Positions 19,540 through 28,033 of a stretch of 64,000 nt of DNA are shown here, piece by piece. The translations under genes and the position numbers were made by a program. This stretch comes from Tetragenococcus halophilus (lineage in GTDB: Bacteria; Bacillota; Bacilli; Lactobacillales; Enterococcaceae): assembly GCF_021474685.1 (NCBI RefSeq), contig NZ_JAKEIT010000001.1, forward strand, positions 123,915-187,914, read 5' to 3'. The notes below the pieces were generated by a model. The model saw only the letters and a list, made by a program, of their open reading frames with translations, had not been told where the DNA came from and did no database searches. Every line of letters starts with the position of its first letter. Within the stretch, counting starts at the first letter, position 1.

Positions 19540-20244
19540 ATGATTTATATTATGGGAACCATTGCTGCAGGAAAAACATCTTTAGCAAAAATTTTAGCAA
19601 AAGATTTACAATCCCCTGTCTACTATGAAGACGTTGAGAATAATGGATTGATCTTGAATATGTTAGAAAAATTTTACTCCTCAGGTAAAGAAAGTAGAAA
19701 AACAAATGGTGCTATTTTGCAAATGGCTTTTTTAACTTTTCGTTATCAACAATTACGTCAAGCAATTACGCAGCAAAATGCCGTTATGGATTCTTCTTTA
19801 GCATCTGATTTTGTGATGGCCTCGCAGTTACATGAACACGGAGAGATCGCCGATGAAGATTTTAACGTCTATGTAACTTTATCCCAGGAAATGCAAGCAA
19901 ATGTTAATGGTATCCCTTGGAATGGTTTGCCTGATCTAGTTATTTACTTAAAAATTGACGCAGAACATGCTATAAATGAAATCCAAAAGCGTGGACGAGA
20001 GATGGAAAGTATAGAACGGGAACCTGGGTTAATAGATTACTACCATCGTGTTCATCATGCTTATGAAAAGTGGGCAGATGGTTACCCTTCTGCTATTTTG
20101 TTAACAATTGATCGTGAAAAATTCGACTATGTAAATAATAGTGAAAATCGTAATGAAGTTTTAAATTTAATTGAAACAAAGTTGAAAGATCTAGGAAAAT
20201 TATCGCCAAAAACATTTAAAAAAATCAAGCAAAGACGGGATTAA
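19540..20244 (+). CDS. Deoxynucleoside kinase (dAK/dGK family)
   Basis: A 234-residue kinase that phosphorylates deoxyadenosine, deoxyguanosine or deoxycytidine for dNTP salvage. It starts at ATG 19540 behind ATAGGAGGG; the 33-codon upstream extension has no function. Seen are the P-loop GTIAAGKTS at residues 6-14, YYEDVENNG, an FRYQQLRQ helix, the MDSSLASDF stretch in place of the usual DRS-type motif, and the lid-like KRGREMES region. Residues 130-160 carry the YLKID segment typical of the family. Base specificity cannot be told. Confidence 0.87.
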   Translation: MIYIMGTIAAGKTSLAKILAKDLQSPVYYEDVENNGLILNMLEKFYSSGKESRKTNGAILQMAFLTFRYQQLRQAITQQNAVMDSSLASDFVMASQLHEHGEIADEDFNVYVTLSQEMQANVNGIPWNGLPDLVIYLKIDAEHAINEIQKRGREMESIEREPGLIDYYHRVHHAYEKWADGYPSAILLTIDREKFDYVNNSENRNEVLNLIETKLKDLGKLSPKTFKKIKQRRD

Positions 20245-20340
20245 TGTCTATTTACTATAGTTAATACAGCTGCCTTTTCTGTACTATATCATTGTTAAAA
20301 ATCTTTGTTAATTTTCTTTTATTTTTACTTTTTTCGTAGT

Positions 20341-20371
20341 TCACAAGGAAAGTTATTGACTTTCTTTGTGA
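20341..20371. promoter_or_regulatory. 13-bp inverted repeat operator over the flavin-reductase promoter
   Basis: TCACAAGGAAAGT and ACTTTCTTTGTGA are reverse complements with a single mismatch, separated by five bases. The right arm overlaps the -35 box (20356-20361). Position and symmetry point to a repressor or redox-regulator operator. No regulator gene is adjacent. Confidence 0.7.
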
Positions 20372-20383
20372 AAGTTTTATAAT
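20356..20383 (+). promoter_or_regulatory. Promoter of the flavin-reductase operon
   Basis: The -35 TTGACT (20356-20361) and a perfect -10 TATAAT (20378-20383) are spaced by 16 bases, about 60 bases before the first start codon. Confidence 0.85.
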
Positions 20384-20443
20384 GAAAAGTGTAACAAAGT
20401 ATTCTTTTATTGTTATAGTATTTGGCAGAAAGGAAGTTTTCTT

Positions 20444-21052
20444 ATGAACCATTTCATTGGATTAGTAGGAACCAATTCAGATAACTCTACCAATCGAAAA
20501 TTATTACAATTTATGCAAAAGCATTTTTCAGATAAAGCCACCATTGAATTAATGGAGATCAAAGATTTTCCAATTTTTAATAAACCGGTATCAAACCGTC
20601 TTCCAGAAGTTGTAAAAAAAGCGGCAGAAAAAATTGAACAATCAGACGGTGTGATTATCAGCACCCCTGAATACGATCACTCCATTCCCGCTGCTTTGAC
20701 TAACGCCTTAAACTGGCTTTCATATGATGTTTATCCCTTTGTAGATAAACCCGTAATGATCACAGGCGCTTCTTATGGAACATTAGGTTCATCACGCGCG
20801 CAATCTCATTTACGACAAATTCTAGACTCACCTGAACTAAAAGCTCGTATTATGCCTAGTTCAGAATTTTTGCTAGGTCATTCATTGCAAGCGTTTAATG
20901 AGCAAAATGATTTGAAAGACTTCGATCAAACAGATAAATTAGATGGTTTGTTCAAAGATTTTCAAGTTTTTGTAGAACTTACAAATCAATTGACCAATGC
21001 ACATGAAGCCCACAAAAAAGAAGCTGAAAATTTTGATTGGGAAACTATTTAA
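20444..21052 (+). CDS. NADPH-dependent FMN reductase family protein
   Basis: A 202-residue flavodoxin-like NAD(P)H:FMN oxidoreductase. Visible are the FMN phosphate loop ([13 protein letters not shown], residues 7-19), the family [21 protein letters not shown] motif and [20 protein letters not shown]. It starts at 20444 behind AAAGGAAG. It is followed after 17 bases by a longer paralogue; the two are probably one transcript driven by the promoter at 20356. Azo-, quinone- or chromate-reductase activities are known for relatives; the natural acceptor is unknown. Confidence 0.9.
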   Translation: MNHFIGLVGTNSDNSTNRKLLQFMQKHFSDKATIELMEIKDFPIFNKPVSNRLPEVVKKAAEKIEQSDGVIISTPEYDHSIPAALTNALNWLSYDVYPFVDKPVMITGASYGTLGSSRAQSHLRQILDSPELKARIMPSSEFLLGHSLQAFNEQNDLKDFDQTDKLDGLFKDFQVFVELTNQLTNAHEAHKKEAENFDWETI

Positions 21053-21069
21053 AAAGGAGAATTCTTATT

Positions 21070-22311
21070 ATGAAATTAGTCGGAATTGTAGGTTCTAACG
21101 CTGATTTTTCCTATAACCGTTTATTACTGCAATATATAAAAAAACACTTTAAATCACTTATTGATATCGAAATTTTAGAAATTAAAGATATTCCTTTGTT
21201 TAACCAAAGTTTTGATCAAACAGATAGCGCACCTATTCAAAAGCTTAATCGTAAAATTTTAAATGCAGACGGTGTGATCATTGCAACTCCTGAACATAAT
21301 CATACGATCCCCGCTGGTTTAAAAAGTGTGCTTGAATGGTTATCTTTTAAAATCCAACCTCTTTCAAATAAACCTGTCATGTTAGTCGGCGCCTCTTATT
21401 ATAATCAAGGTTCCTCTCGTGCACAATTACACTTGCGCCAAATTTTAGAAGCTCCAGGCGTAAATGCGATTGTCATGCCAGGAAATGAATTTCTACTAGG
21501 TGAAGTAAAAGAAGCTTTTGATGAGCAAAATAATTTAAAAGATCAAGGAACGGTTGATTTTTTGAAAACTTGCTTAGAAAAGTTCATTAAATTTATCCAA
21601 GTCCTATCTTCAATGAACGAACCACAAAAAGATTTATCAGAAGAAGAAGACTTAGAAGCTACTGGTAAAATCGATACCACCATCGAAGGTGTCGATATGT
21701 CCGCTGAAGATTGGGTAGAACAAGCTAGCGAAAAAGTAGACGCCGCTGAAGGTGATACTTATGTGAAATTAAACCGTGGTGTTTTAACTGTTAATCAATT
21801 GAACGCGCTCTTAGCTTCCATGCCAATGGAGTTGACTTTTGCTGATAGTAATAACCAATTCTTATTCTATAATTACACCGAGGACAAAGCAGAAATGTTT
21901 GCCGGACGTGTACCAGGACAAGTTGGAAATCCATTAGCAAACTGTCACCCACCTGCTACTTATAAAAACGTTAAATGGGTACTTTCCCAATTACGTCATG
22001 GCAAACAGGATGTCGTTCGTATCCATGTACCAACACATGGACCAGATAAATATGTAGTACACAGTTATCAAGCAATGCATGATGACTCAGGTAACTACAT
22101 GGGTGTCAATGAGTACGTACTAGACTTTCAGCCTATTATTGACTGGTACTTACAACAAACGGGACAGCGACTTGCTAAAGACGAAACAGTTGAAGTTGAT
22201 GCAACATCAAGCGCTTCAACCACACAATCCGAAACAGCAGATAGTGTTTCAGGAGCTTCTGAAAAAGCAGAAAGTGCCGACAGTGTTTCTAGCGCTTCAG
22301 TCAAAGCTTAG
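21070..22311 (+). CDS. NADPH-dependent FMN reductase fused to a PAS-like sensor domain
   Basis: A 413-residue fusion. Residues 1-185 repeat the FMN reductase fold of the upstream gene ([39 protein letters not shown]). An acidic linker to about residue 235 leads to a domain of about 130 residues ([47 protein letters not shown]) resembling the PAS domains attached to DUF438-type proteins. The tail is Ser/Thr/Ala/Glu-rich. ATG 21070 is chosen because AAAGGAG lies just upstream and earlier codons lie within the previous gene. It may couple flavin redox state to a ligand; that is inference. Confidence 0.85.
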   Translation: MKLVGIVGSNADFSYNRLLLQYIKKHFKSLIDIEILEIKDIPLFNQSFDQTDSAPIQKLNRKILNADGVIIATPEHNHTIPAGLKSVLEWLSFKIQPLSNKPVMLVGASYYNQGSSRAQLHLRQILEAPGVNAIVMPGNEFLLGEVKEAFDEQNNLKDQGTVDFLKTCLEKFIKFIQVLSSMNEPQKDLSEEEDLEATGKIDTTIEGVDMSAEDWVEQASEKVDAAEGDTYVKLNRGVLTVNQLNALLASMPMELTFADSNNQFLFYNYTEDKAEMFAGRVPGQVGNPLANCHPPATYKNVKWVLSQLRHGKQDVVRIHVPTHGPDKYVVHSYQAMHDDSGNYMGVNEYVLDFQPIIDWYLQQTGQRLAKDETVEVDATSSASTTQSETADSVSGASEKAESADSVSSASVKA

Positions 22312-22314
22312 TTT

Positions 22315-22358
22315 AAAAAACTGTTTATTGCCGATTAAGCAATAAACAGTTTTTTTAT
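22315..22358 (+). terminator. Terminator of the flavin-reductase operon
   Basis: A long perfect stem AAACTGTTTATTGC/GCAATAAACAGTTT with a seven-base loop and T run. Confidence 0.9.
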
Positions 22359-22361
22359 GAA

Positions 22362-22505
22362 AAAGGAGGGGCCATAAAGGAGCTTGTTGGTCCTAAATCA
22401 AGCAAAGTAAGGGCCGTTAGCAAGATAGTTGGACTTAAGACAGCTAAAAGAAGGACCACAAATAAAGCTATCGGCCCAAACTCAGCGACAGTAAGGACCA
22501 AAAGC
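22362..22505. repeat. Intergenic 42-bp repeat array (array 3)
   Basis: Diverged units with exactly 42-base spacing: TTGG/TCGG cores at 22387, 22429 and 22471, and AAGGGCC/AAGGACC cores at 22409, 22451 and 22493. Each unit contains GGNCC-type blocks and an AGC-rich centre. The sequence is unrelated to arrays 1 and 2 although the period is the same. It lies between the converging flavin-reductase operon and the lysozyme gene. Confidence 0.8.
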
Positions 22506-22598
22506 ATTCCTCAGTCTATACCCAAAATATCTTAACTATCATTTTTCAGATGCTCTGTAATTAAGGCTAATTTTTGTTTGAAAATCATCCTTTTTTTG

Positions 22599-23414
22599 TC
22601 AGTTAAAAGGCTGAGTGCCAGCACCGTTTTCAAATAAAGCTGTATAATCAGCAGAAACATCAAGATATCCTGTATAATCGCCTTCAGGTATTTGTGCAGT
22701 CGGGCTAAACTGCCAAGCACCATAAGCGGTTTGCCATAGATCATCCTTAGAAGGCTCATACGGATATTGCGCCATCCAAGTATTCTCAGCGCCAACCGTA
22801 TCACTTACAGCACTACGATACAAATAGCTAGCGCCAGTATATACACCATGATTATCATAGCCATCATCACTTAGTGTGTCCCAAAAATCTTCTAAATAAG
22901 AAGCAATATCTACAGTTTCAGTCGATGGATCTTCCATATCTGCAAAAATCTTTATCTTTTTATTTAAGTCATTTTCTTGCAAAAAGGACAAAAGATGATT
23001 TGCTTCTGCTTTAGCTTCTTTGCTAGTAGCAAAATTTGCGTAGTGATAAAGGTTAACGTTCAAACCAGCGTTAGCAGCAAATTTGATTTGTTCAAGCGCA
23101 TAAGGATTTGTATAATTAGAAGACTGCGTTGTTTTTACGATAACAGACTTCACTCCTTTTTGAGCCAATATTTCATAATCATTTTGTGTCATTTCTCCTT
23201 GATAAGAAGAAACATCTACGGCGTCTTGTGGAGGACGCGTATTATCACCAATATTAAATACATCAGTCGACGTGCTAGCAGCAGCTCTTGCAAAATTATT
23301 AGCAGGTTCGCCTGTATAAGACATCGTATTCTTCGTATCAGCAACTTCTTCTTGCGCATTTACTTTTACAGAGAAAAAACCAAAAATCAAACAAGCTGCC
23401 ATAGTAGCTTTCAT
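22599..23414 (-). CDS. Secreted GH25 lysozyme
   Basis: A 271-residue N-acetylmuramidase that cuts peptidoglycan. A signal peptide (residues 1-21, MKATMAACLIFGFF...VNA) precedes a short linker and the GH25 domain with AVDVSSYQGEM (catalytic Asp), FADMEDPS (acidic catalytic pair) and GVYTGASYLY, ending in AWQFSPTAQIPEGDYTGYLDVSADY. I choose ATG 23414 behind CGAAGG; the upstream ATG 23459 directly abuts its possible site and would bury the signal peptide. No cell-wall-binding repeats are present. It is probably a housekeeping or competitive autolysin; no phage genes are near. Confidence 0.9.
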   Translation of the reverse strand: MKATMAACLIFGFFSVKVNAQEEVADTKNTMSYTGEPANNFARAAASTSTDVFNIGDNTRPPQDAVDVSSYQGEMTQNDYEILAQKGVKSVIVKTTQSSNYTNPYALEQIKFAANAGLNVNLYHYANFATSKEAKAEANHLLSFLQENDLNKKIKIFADMEDPSTETVDIASYLEDFWDTLSDDGYDNHGVYTGASYLYRSAVSDTVGAENTWMAQYPYEPSKDDLWQTAYGAWQFSPTAQIPEGDYTGYLDVSADYTALFENGAGTQPFN

Positions 23415-23566
23415 CAAAAACCTTCGTTTTGTTATTTTATATGAACCGATAAAAACCATCCTCTCTGAAAAATTAAGTTATTTTTTACGATATCAGGAAG
23501 CGCTCATAATGTAAACCTTTTATAGCATTTAAGCTCGTTAATTTAGGGTTCTTATGTACTTAATCA

Positions 23567-23622
23567 AAAATAATAAAGAACTCTTTTCTTACCAATAAAC
23601 AGTAGTAAAAAAAGAGTTCTAT
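23567..23622 (-). terminator. Terminator of the gluconate operon
   Basis: An 11-bp stem AGAACTCTTTT/AAAAGAGTTCT (23577-23587 with 23610-23620) followed on the minus strand by an AT-rich tail. Confidence 0.65.
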
Positions 23623-23677
23623 ATTAATGATTAGCAAACAACAATTTGTTCAAACTAACTTATCTTGATTATTAACT

Positions 23678-25231
23678 TTAATCAGAAGATAAATCTTTCT
23701 GCGCATATTTACGTTGAAATTCAGCAATTGTCTGATATTCCGTTTTTAGTTGACGTGTTAAACGAATATAGATAGGAACTAGCTCCCGATAAACATCAAA
23801 ATGATCTGGGTTAGGAGCATAAGTTTCTGTTTCACCGACAAAATTTTTGACTTCAGCTAAATTATCAATGACGCCAATAGACTTCATTCCAACGACAGCA
23901 GCACCTAAACAAGAAGATTCAAAAGCTTGAGGTATCGTTACTGGTCGTTCGAAAACATCAGATAACATTTGGCGCCACAGTTCTGAGCGAGCAAAACCCC
24001 CTGTTGCTAAAATAGATTGAGGTTGTCCCAACACTTCTTCTAAAGCCAAAAGTACTGTATATAAATTATAGACAATACCTTCCAAAACGGCACGAACCAT
24101 ATGCGCTCTTGTATGCATTTGCGTTAATCCAAAAAAGGAACCGCGCGCATTTGCATCCCATATAGGTGCCCGTTCGCCTCCTAAGAAAGGATGGAATAAT
24201 AAGCCGTCGGAACCAGCAGGAACTTGTGCAGCAATCTCAGTCAATAAATCATAACTATCTTTAGCCAAAAGGTCAGCTGTACTTTTTTCAGCATCAAATA
24301 AATTATCTTTTGCCCAAGAAAAAACAGTACCACCATTGTTAACCGGTCCTCCGATTACCCATAGCTCTTTTGTCAAAGCATAGCAAAAGATCCGTCCTTT
24401 AGGATCGATCACTGGATGATCACTAACCATACGAATCGCTCCTGAAGTTCCTATGGTTACAGCTGCTACTCCATCATCGATCGCATTAACACCCAAATTA
24501 GACAGTGCACCATCAAATGCGCCTTGAACAAAAGTAACATCCTGTGGGCAACCGGTAATTTTCGTGTATTCTTCTTTCATACCAGAAAATTGTTCATAAG
24601 CATCCACGACCTTTGGCAATTGTTTTTTAGAGACACCTGTTTGTGCTAAAGCTTTGTCATCCCATTGCAATTCAAAGATGTTATACATTCCCGTACAACT
24701 AGCCACTGACACGTCCATTTGCCATATACCGAATAAGCGATAAAGAATATATTCTTTGATACCACAATAGTAAACAGCTTTATTATAAACCTCAGGGACG
24801 TCTTCTTTTAACCAAGAGATTTTACATAATGAAGACATCGGATGAATCGGTGTCCCCGTACGTTCATATAAATCCTGTCCTTGCGCTGAATTTTTTATCT
24901 TATTAGCTGCTGCTGCAGCTCGTGTATCTCCCCAAGTGATAATACGCGTTAGCGGTTGAAAATTTTCATCCAAAGCGATCAAACTTTGATTGGCACTAGA
25001 AAAAGAAACAGTTCTCAACTTGTCCTTTTGCCAATTGATTTGGGCAATAATTTTTTTTAAACTAGCAGTAACTGCTTCAAGAATCTCTTCTGGTTCTTGT
25101 TCAGCCATACCTGTTGCATCACGATATAGCTCATATGAATGGTTGGTATAATCGATGACATTTCCAGCTAAATCATATAAAACAGCTTTAGTACTGGTTG
25201 TTCCAATATCCATTCCAATAACATAATCCAT
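23678..25231 (-). CDS. gntK: Gluconokinase, FGGY family
   Basis: A 517-residue FGGY sugar kinase forming 6-phosphogluconate from gluconate and ATP. The N-terminal phosphate loop is VIGMDIGTTSTKAVL, followed by FSSANQSL, ITWGDTRA, FVQGAFDGALSNLG, VTIGTSGAIR and the FGGY-signature-like region ending in LEGIVYNLY. Assignment as gluconokinase rather than xylulokinase rests on similarity to GntK and on the gluconate permease 36 bases upstream. No GntR regulator is adjacent. Confidence 0.9.
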   Translation of the reverse strand: MDYVIGMDIGTTSTKAVLYDLAGNVIDYTNHSYELYRDATGMAEQEPEEILEAVTASLKKIIAQINWQKDKLRTVSFSSANQSLIALDENFQPLTRIITWGDTRAAAAANKIKNSAQGQDLYERTGTPIHPMSSLCKISWLKEDVPEVYNKAVYYCGIKEYILYRLFGIWQMDVSVASCTGMYNIFELQWDDKALAQTGVSKKQLPKVVDAYEQFSGMKEEYTKITGCPQDVTFVQGAFDGALSNLGVNAIDDGVAAVTIGTSGAIRMVSDHPVIDPKGRIFCYALTKELWVIGGPVNNGGTVFSWAKDNLFDAEKSTADLLAKDSYDLLTEIAAQVPAGSDGLLFHPFLGGERAPIWDANARGSFFGLTQMHTRAHMVRAVLEGIVYNLYTVLLALEEVLGQPQSILATGGFARSELWRQMLSDVFERPVTIPQAFESSCLGAAVVGMKSIGVIDNLAEVKNFVGETETYAPNPDHFDVYRELVPIYIRLTRQLKTEYQTIAEFQRKYAQKDLSSD

Positions 25232-25267
25232 TTACAAAAACTTCCTTTCCTGTCTTTACCTTTACAA

Positions 25268-26599
25268 CTATACTATTAAAGAAAGACCATAAACACAAAT
25301 CAAACCGGTAACTGATAATACAGAAGTCAATGTTGTCCAAGTTAAAAATGTTTCTTTAAGTGAAAGACCAAAATATTCTTTGATCATCCAAAAACCTGCA
25401 TCGTTTACATGATCGGCAAAAATACTTCCTGCTCCTACAGCAAGTACCATCATAGCTGGATTTACGCCAGTTTGTGCGATTAAAGGAGCAACTAAACCTG
25501 CACCGGTCATAGCAGCAACTGTAGAAGAACCTAAGCTTACACGTAAAATTGCTGTTACAAGCCAAGCGGCAAAAATCGGTGAAAGATTAATGTCTGTAAA
25601 CAAGGAAGAAATGTATTCAGAAATACCTCCTTCAACTAATACTTGTTTAAGTGCACCACCACCGCCAATAATGAACAACATCATTGCAATTTGTGTAATA
25701 GCTTCTTCAATTGTTGTACTAATTTCTTTCATTGAACGTCTTTGCTGATAACCCATGGTATACATTGCAAATAACAATGATAAAAGCATTGCAAAGTCTG
25801 GTTCGCCAATAAATTCAATGATTTGTTGCGTAGAGCCAGCCGGTAACATACCGCCTACAGCAGTCGCAATACCAATTAAAATCACCGGCATCATAGCTGT
25901 GCTAACACTCATCCAAAATGAAGGTGTTTCTTCTAATTTAAATTCTTTTACTTCACCTAAGCCCGGTATTTTTTCTTGAATACGATAAACTTTAGGGTAG
26001 AATTTATGCAAAAAATAATTAAATACAGGTCCAGAAACGATAATCGTTGGAATCGCCACAATTAATCCAAATAAAATGACTTGGCCAATATCTGCTTCCA
26101 TGATCCCCGAAATTGCAGTGGGTGCTGGATGTGGCGGAATAAAACCGTGCATAATATTTAAGGTTGCTGCCATCGGAATAGATAATACCAAAAGTGGAAT
26201 TTCTAATTCTCTAGCAATAACAAAGATAATAGGCAGTAAGACGACTAAACCTACTTCAAAGAATAGTGCTAATCCGACAATAAATGAAGCTATAATTACA
26301 GCGATCTGTATCTGTTTTTTTCCAAATTTGTCAATCAAGGTATTGGCGATACGGTATCCGCCTCCAGAGTCAGAAACCAGCTTTCCGATCATAGAACCCA
26401 TACCAAAAATAATAGCCAGATCGCCTAATTGATCTCCCATACCACTAGTGATAACTTCAGGTAGTTGGTCTAATGGAATATTTAGAGCCAAACCAACTAA
26501 AAAAGCAGTGACTATTAAAGAAATAAAGGTGTTCAATTTTACTTTAACAATCAAAAAAATCAAAAAAGCGACGCCCAATGCGACAATTAATAATTTCAT
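25268..26599 (-). CDS. gntP: Gluconate permease, GntP family
   Basis: A 443-residue integral membrane carrier of the GntP family with about 12-13 hydrophobic segments. Typical stretches are FGMGSMIGKLVSDSGGGYRIA, HGFIPPHPAPTAI, GGGGALKQVLVEGG and the near-terminal ADHVNDAGFWMIKEYFG signature. It imports gluconate with protons and is co-transcribed with the kinase, to which it delivers substrate. It starts at 26599 with a GGAGGAAA-type site. Related members carry other sugar acids, so gluconate is the best but not only option. Confidence 0.9.
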   Translation of the reverse strand: MKLLIVALGVAFLIFLIVKVKLNTFISLIVTAFLVGLALNIPLDQLPEVITSGMGDQLGDLAIIFGMGSMIGKLVSDSGGGYRIANTLIDKFGKKQIQIAVIIASFIVGLALFFEVGLVVLLPIIFVIARELEIPLLVLSIPMAATLNIMHGFIPPHPAPTAISGIMEADIGQVILFGLIVAIPTIIVSGPVFNYFLHKFYPKVYRIQEKIPGLGEVKEFKLEETPSFWMSVSTAMMPVILIGIATAVGGMLPAGSTQQIIEFIGEPDFAMLLSLLFAMYTMGYQQRRSMKEISTTIEEAITQIAMMLFIIGGGGALKQVLVEGGISEYISSLFTDINLSPIFAAWLVTAILRVSLGSSTVAAMTGAGLVAPLIAQTGVNPAMMVLAVGAGSIFADHVNDAGFWMIKEYFGLSLKETFLTWTTLTSVLSVTGLICVYGLSLIV

Positions 26600-26984
26600 T
26601 TTCTTTCCTCCAGCTTAATAATTTTGTAAAACCTACTTCTAAAAGCCCCCTTTAGATGACAATAGAAAGAACAACCTATCCCTATACGTAGTGGTCAACG
26701 CAGTAATACTATTGCTATCCTCTTCTCTATTTTAGTAAAAATTACTAGTTATGCAAAGGAAAGTCTTATTAAAAGTACAATACGAAAGCAAAAGTCAATC
26801 TCTTATAGGATATAAACTCTAGTATTTAATTTCCGTTGTTATTTTAATTGTTTACTTACTATTTGACAGTGAATATAAAAAAAGGGTATGATTATACATA
26901 TTTTCGTCTCGTATTTGATTATCATAGAGATAATTATTATTGGATGAACTCTACACCCTTAAAAAATTGAGAGGAGAAACTTTT
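26600..26984. other. Intergenic region between gntP and the DoxX gene
   Basis: The right part holds the DoxX promoter (annotated separately). The left part must hold the gntP promoter, but I see no clear boxes, no convincing cre site and no terminator. Confidence 0.4.
26863..26892 (+). promoter_or_regulatory. Promoter of the DoxX-family gene
   Basis: Perfect TTGACA (26863-26868) and TATGAT (26887-26892) boxes with an 18-base spacer. Confidence 0.8.
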
Positions 26985-27476
26985 ATGCTAAATTGGTTAA
27001 GAACTTCAAAAATCGCGATGGGAATTATCACGATTTTCCGTGTTTATTTAGGTTTTAAGTGGGCAACTTCGGGCTGGCAAAAAGTCACTGGAACTTTTAG
27101 TGCCAAAGAAATGATTCAAGGTGCGCTTGAATCTCCGGTACTAGATGATACTGGAGTTAACGCTTATCCTTGGTATACAGACTTTCTAGACGTATTTGTA
27201 CTTCCTAATATTGAATTATTTGATTTCATGGTTTCCTGGGGAGAACTATTAGTAGGCTTAGGTTTAATATTTGGTACATTAACTACTGCTGCAGCTTTTT
27301 TCGGACTTCTCATGAACTTCAGTTACTTATTAGCAGGGACGGTATCTATTAACCCAACTTTTATCCTTATCCAGTTTTTTATTTTAGTAGCTGGTTTTAA
27401 TGCAGGAAAAATCGGGCTTGACTATTGGGTGATACCTTTCTTAAGAAAAAAAATCCCATTTTTAAAAGTAGATTAA
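26985..27476 (+). CDS. DoxX-family membrane protein
   Basis: A 163-residue protein with four hydrophobic segments, starting at ATG 26985 behind GAGAGGAG (the earlier in-frame ATG lies before the site). The first helix includes RVYLGFKWATSGWQKVTG, a DoxX hallmark; later SWGELLVGLGLIFG and AGFNAGKIGLDYWVIPFLRKK close the fold. Relatives are the small subunit of thiosulfate:quinone oxidoreductase and many uncharacterised oxidative-stress-linked proteins. No partner is adjacent, and the function here is unknown. Confidence 0.85.
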   Translation: MLNWLRTSKIAMGIITIFRVYLGFKWATSGWQKVTGTFSAKEMIQGALESPVLDDTGVNAYPWYTDFLDVFVLPNIELFDFMVSWGELLVGLGLIFGTLTTAAAFFGLLMNFSYLLAGTVSINPTFILIQFFILVAGFNAGKIGLDYWVIPFLRKKIPFLKVD

Positions 27477-27494
27477 AAGAAATAAAAGTAAAAA

Positions 27495-27540
27495 ACAAAA
27501 AAGCTGGAAAACGTCATTAAACGTCTTCCAGCTTTTATTT
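27495..27540. terminator. Bidirectional terminator after the DoxX gene
   Basis: An 11-bp stem AAAAGCTGGAA/TTCCAGCTTTT (27499-27509 with 27526-27535) with T/A tails serving converging genes. Confidence 0.8.
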
Positions 27541-27551
27541 GTCTTCTAAAA

Positions 27552-27800
27552 TTACATGCCCATATATGGAAGGATAGACATAGCCATCGATATAATAAAC
27601 ACAACGACGGCGATAATCAACCAGAACCAAGCACCAGTAAAGAAAGCTCCTGCTTTTGTTTTGATTGTTGTTTTTTCTTTTGTATCATTAATTGCGTGTC
27701 TTACAGCTAAACGGATGATTGCATATATTCCAGCTGCTAATGCTACGTAAGTTAATACTGGGGAAAGCATCGACATGATTCCCATACCTGTTGACATCAT
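27552..27800 (-). CDS. Small two-helix membrane protein, unknown
   Basis: An 82-residue hydrophobic protein with one membrane segment near residues 8-27 (MLSPVLTYVALAAGIYAII), a charged loop (RHAINDTKEKTT) and a second segment near 58-76. It starts at 27800 with an AGAAGAGTGG site four bases upstream and has its own terminator. I recognise no family. The Met-rich ends (MMSTGMGIMSM and LPYMGM) are notable. A role as a small membrane stress or regulatory protein is only a guess. Confidence 0.6.
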   Translation of the reverse strand: MMSTGMGIMSMLSPVLTYVALAAGIYAIIRLAVRHAINDTKEKTTIKTKAGAFFTGAWFWLIIAVVVFIISMAMSILPYMGM

Positions 27801-28033
27801 AAATCCACTCTTCTTTCTTTTCTAATAATGAAGATTCCAATAAAGAAAAAATAACATTTACTTCTGTTGGAACTTTTACAAATTGCCAATGATTTAAAAG
27901 GCAACCAAATATAACCTTCTCTGAAACTAACATAAAAACTTACAAAATTGCAACTAATTAGAGAAACTTTAAACTCGCTTTAAACAAAATGTGCGCTATG
28001 AAAAAAAACAATACCTTTATCTAAAACTAACAT

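Noticed and set aside
22599..23414. Prophage endolysin
   Set aside because: The GH25 protein has a signal peptide and there is no holin or other phage gene nearby.
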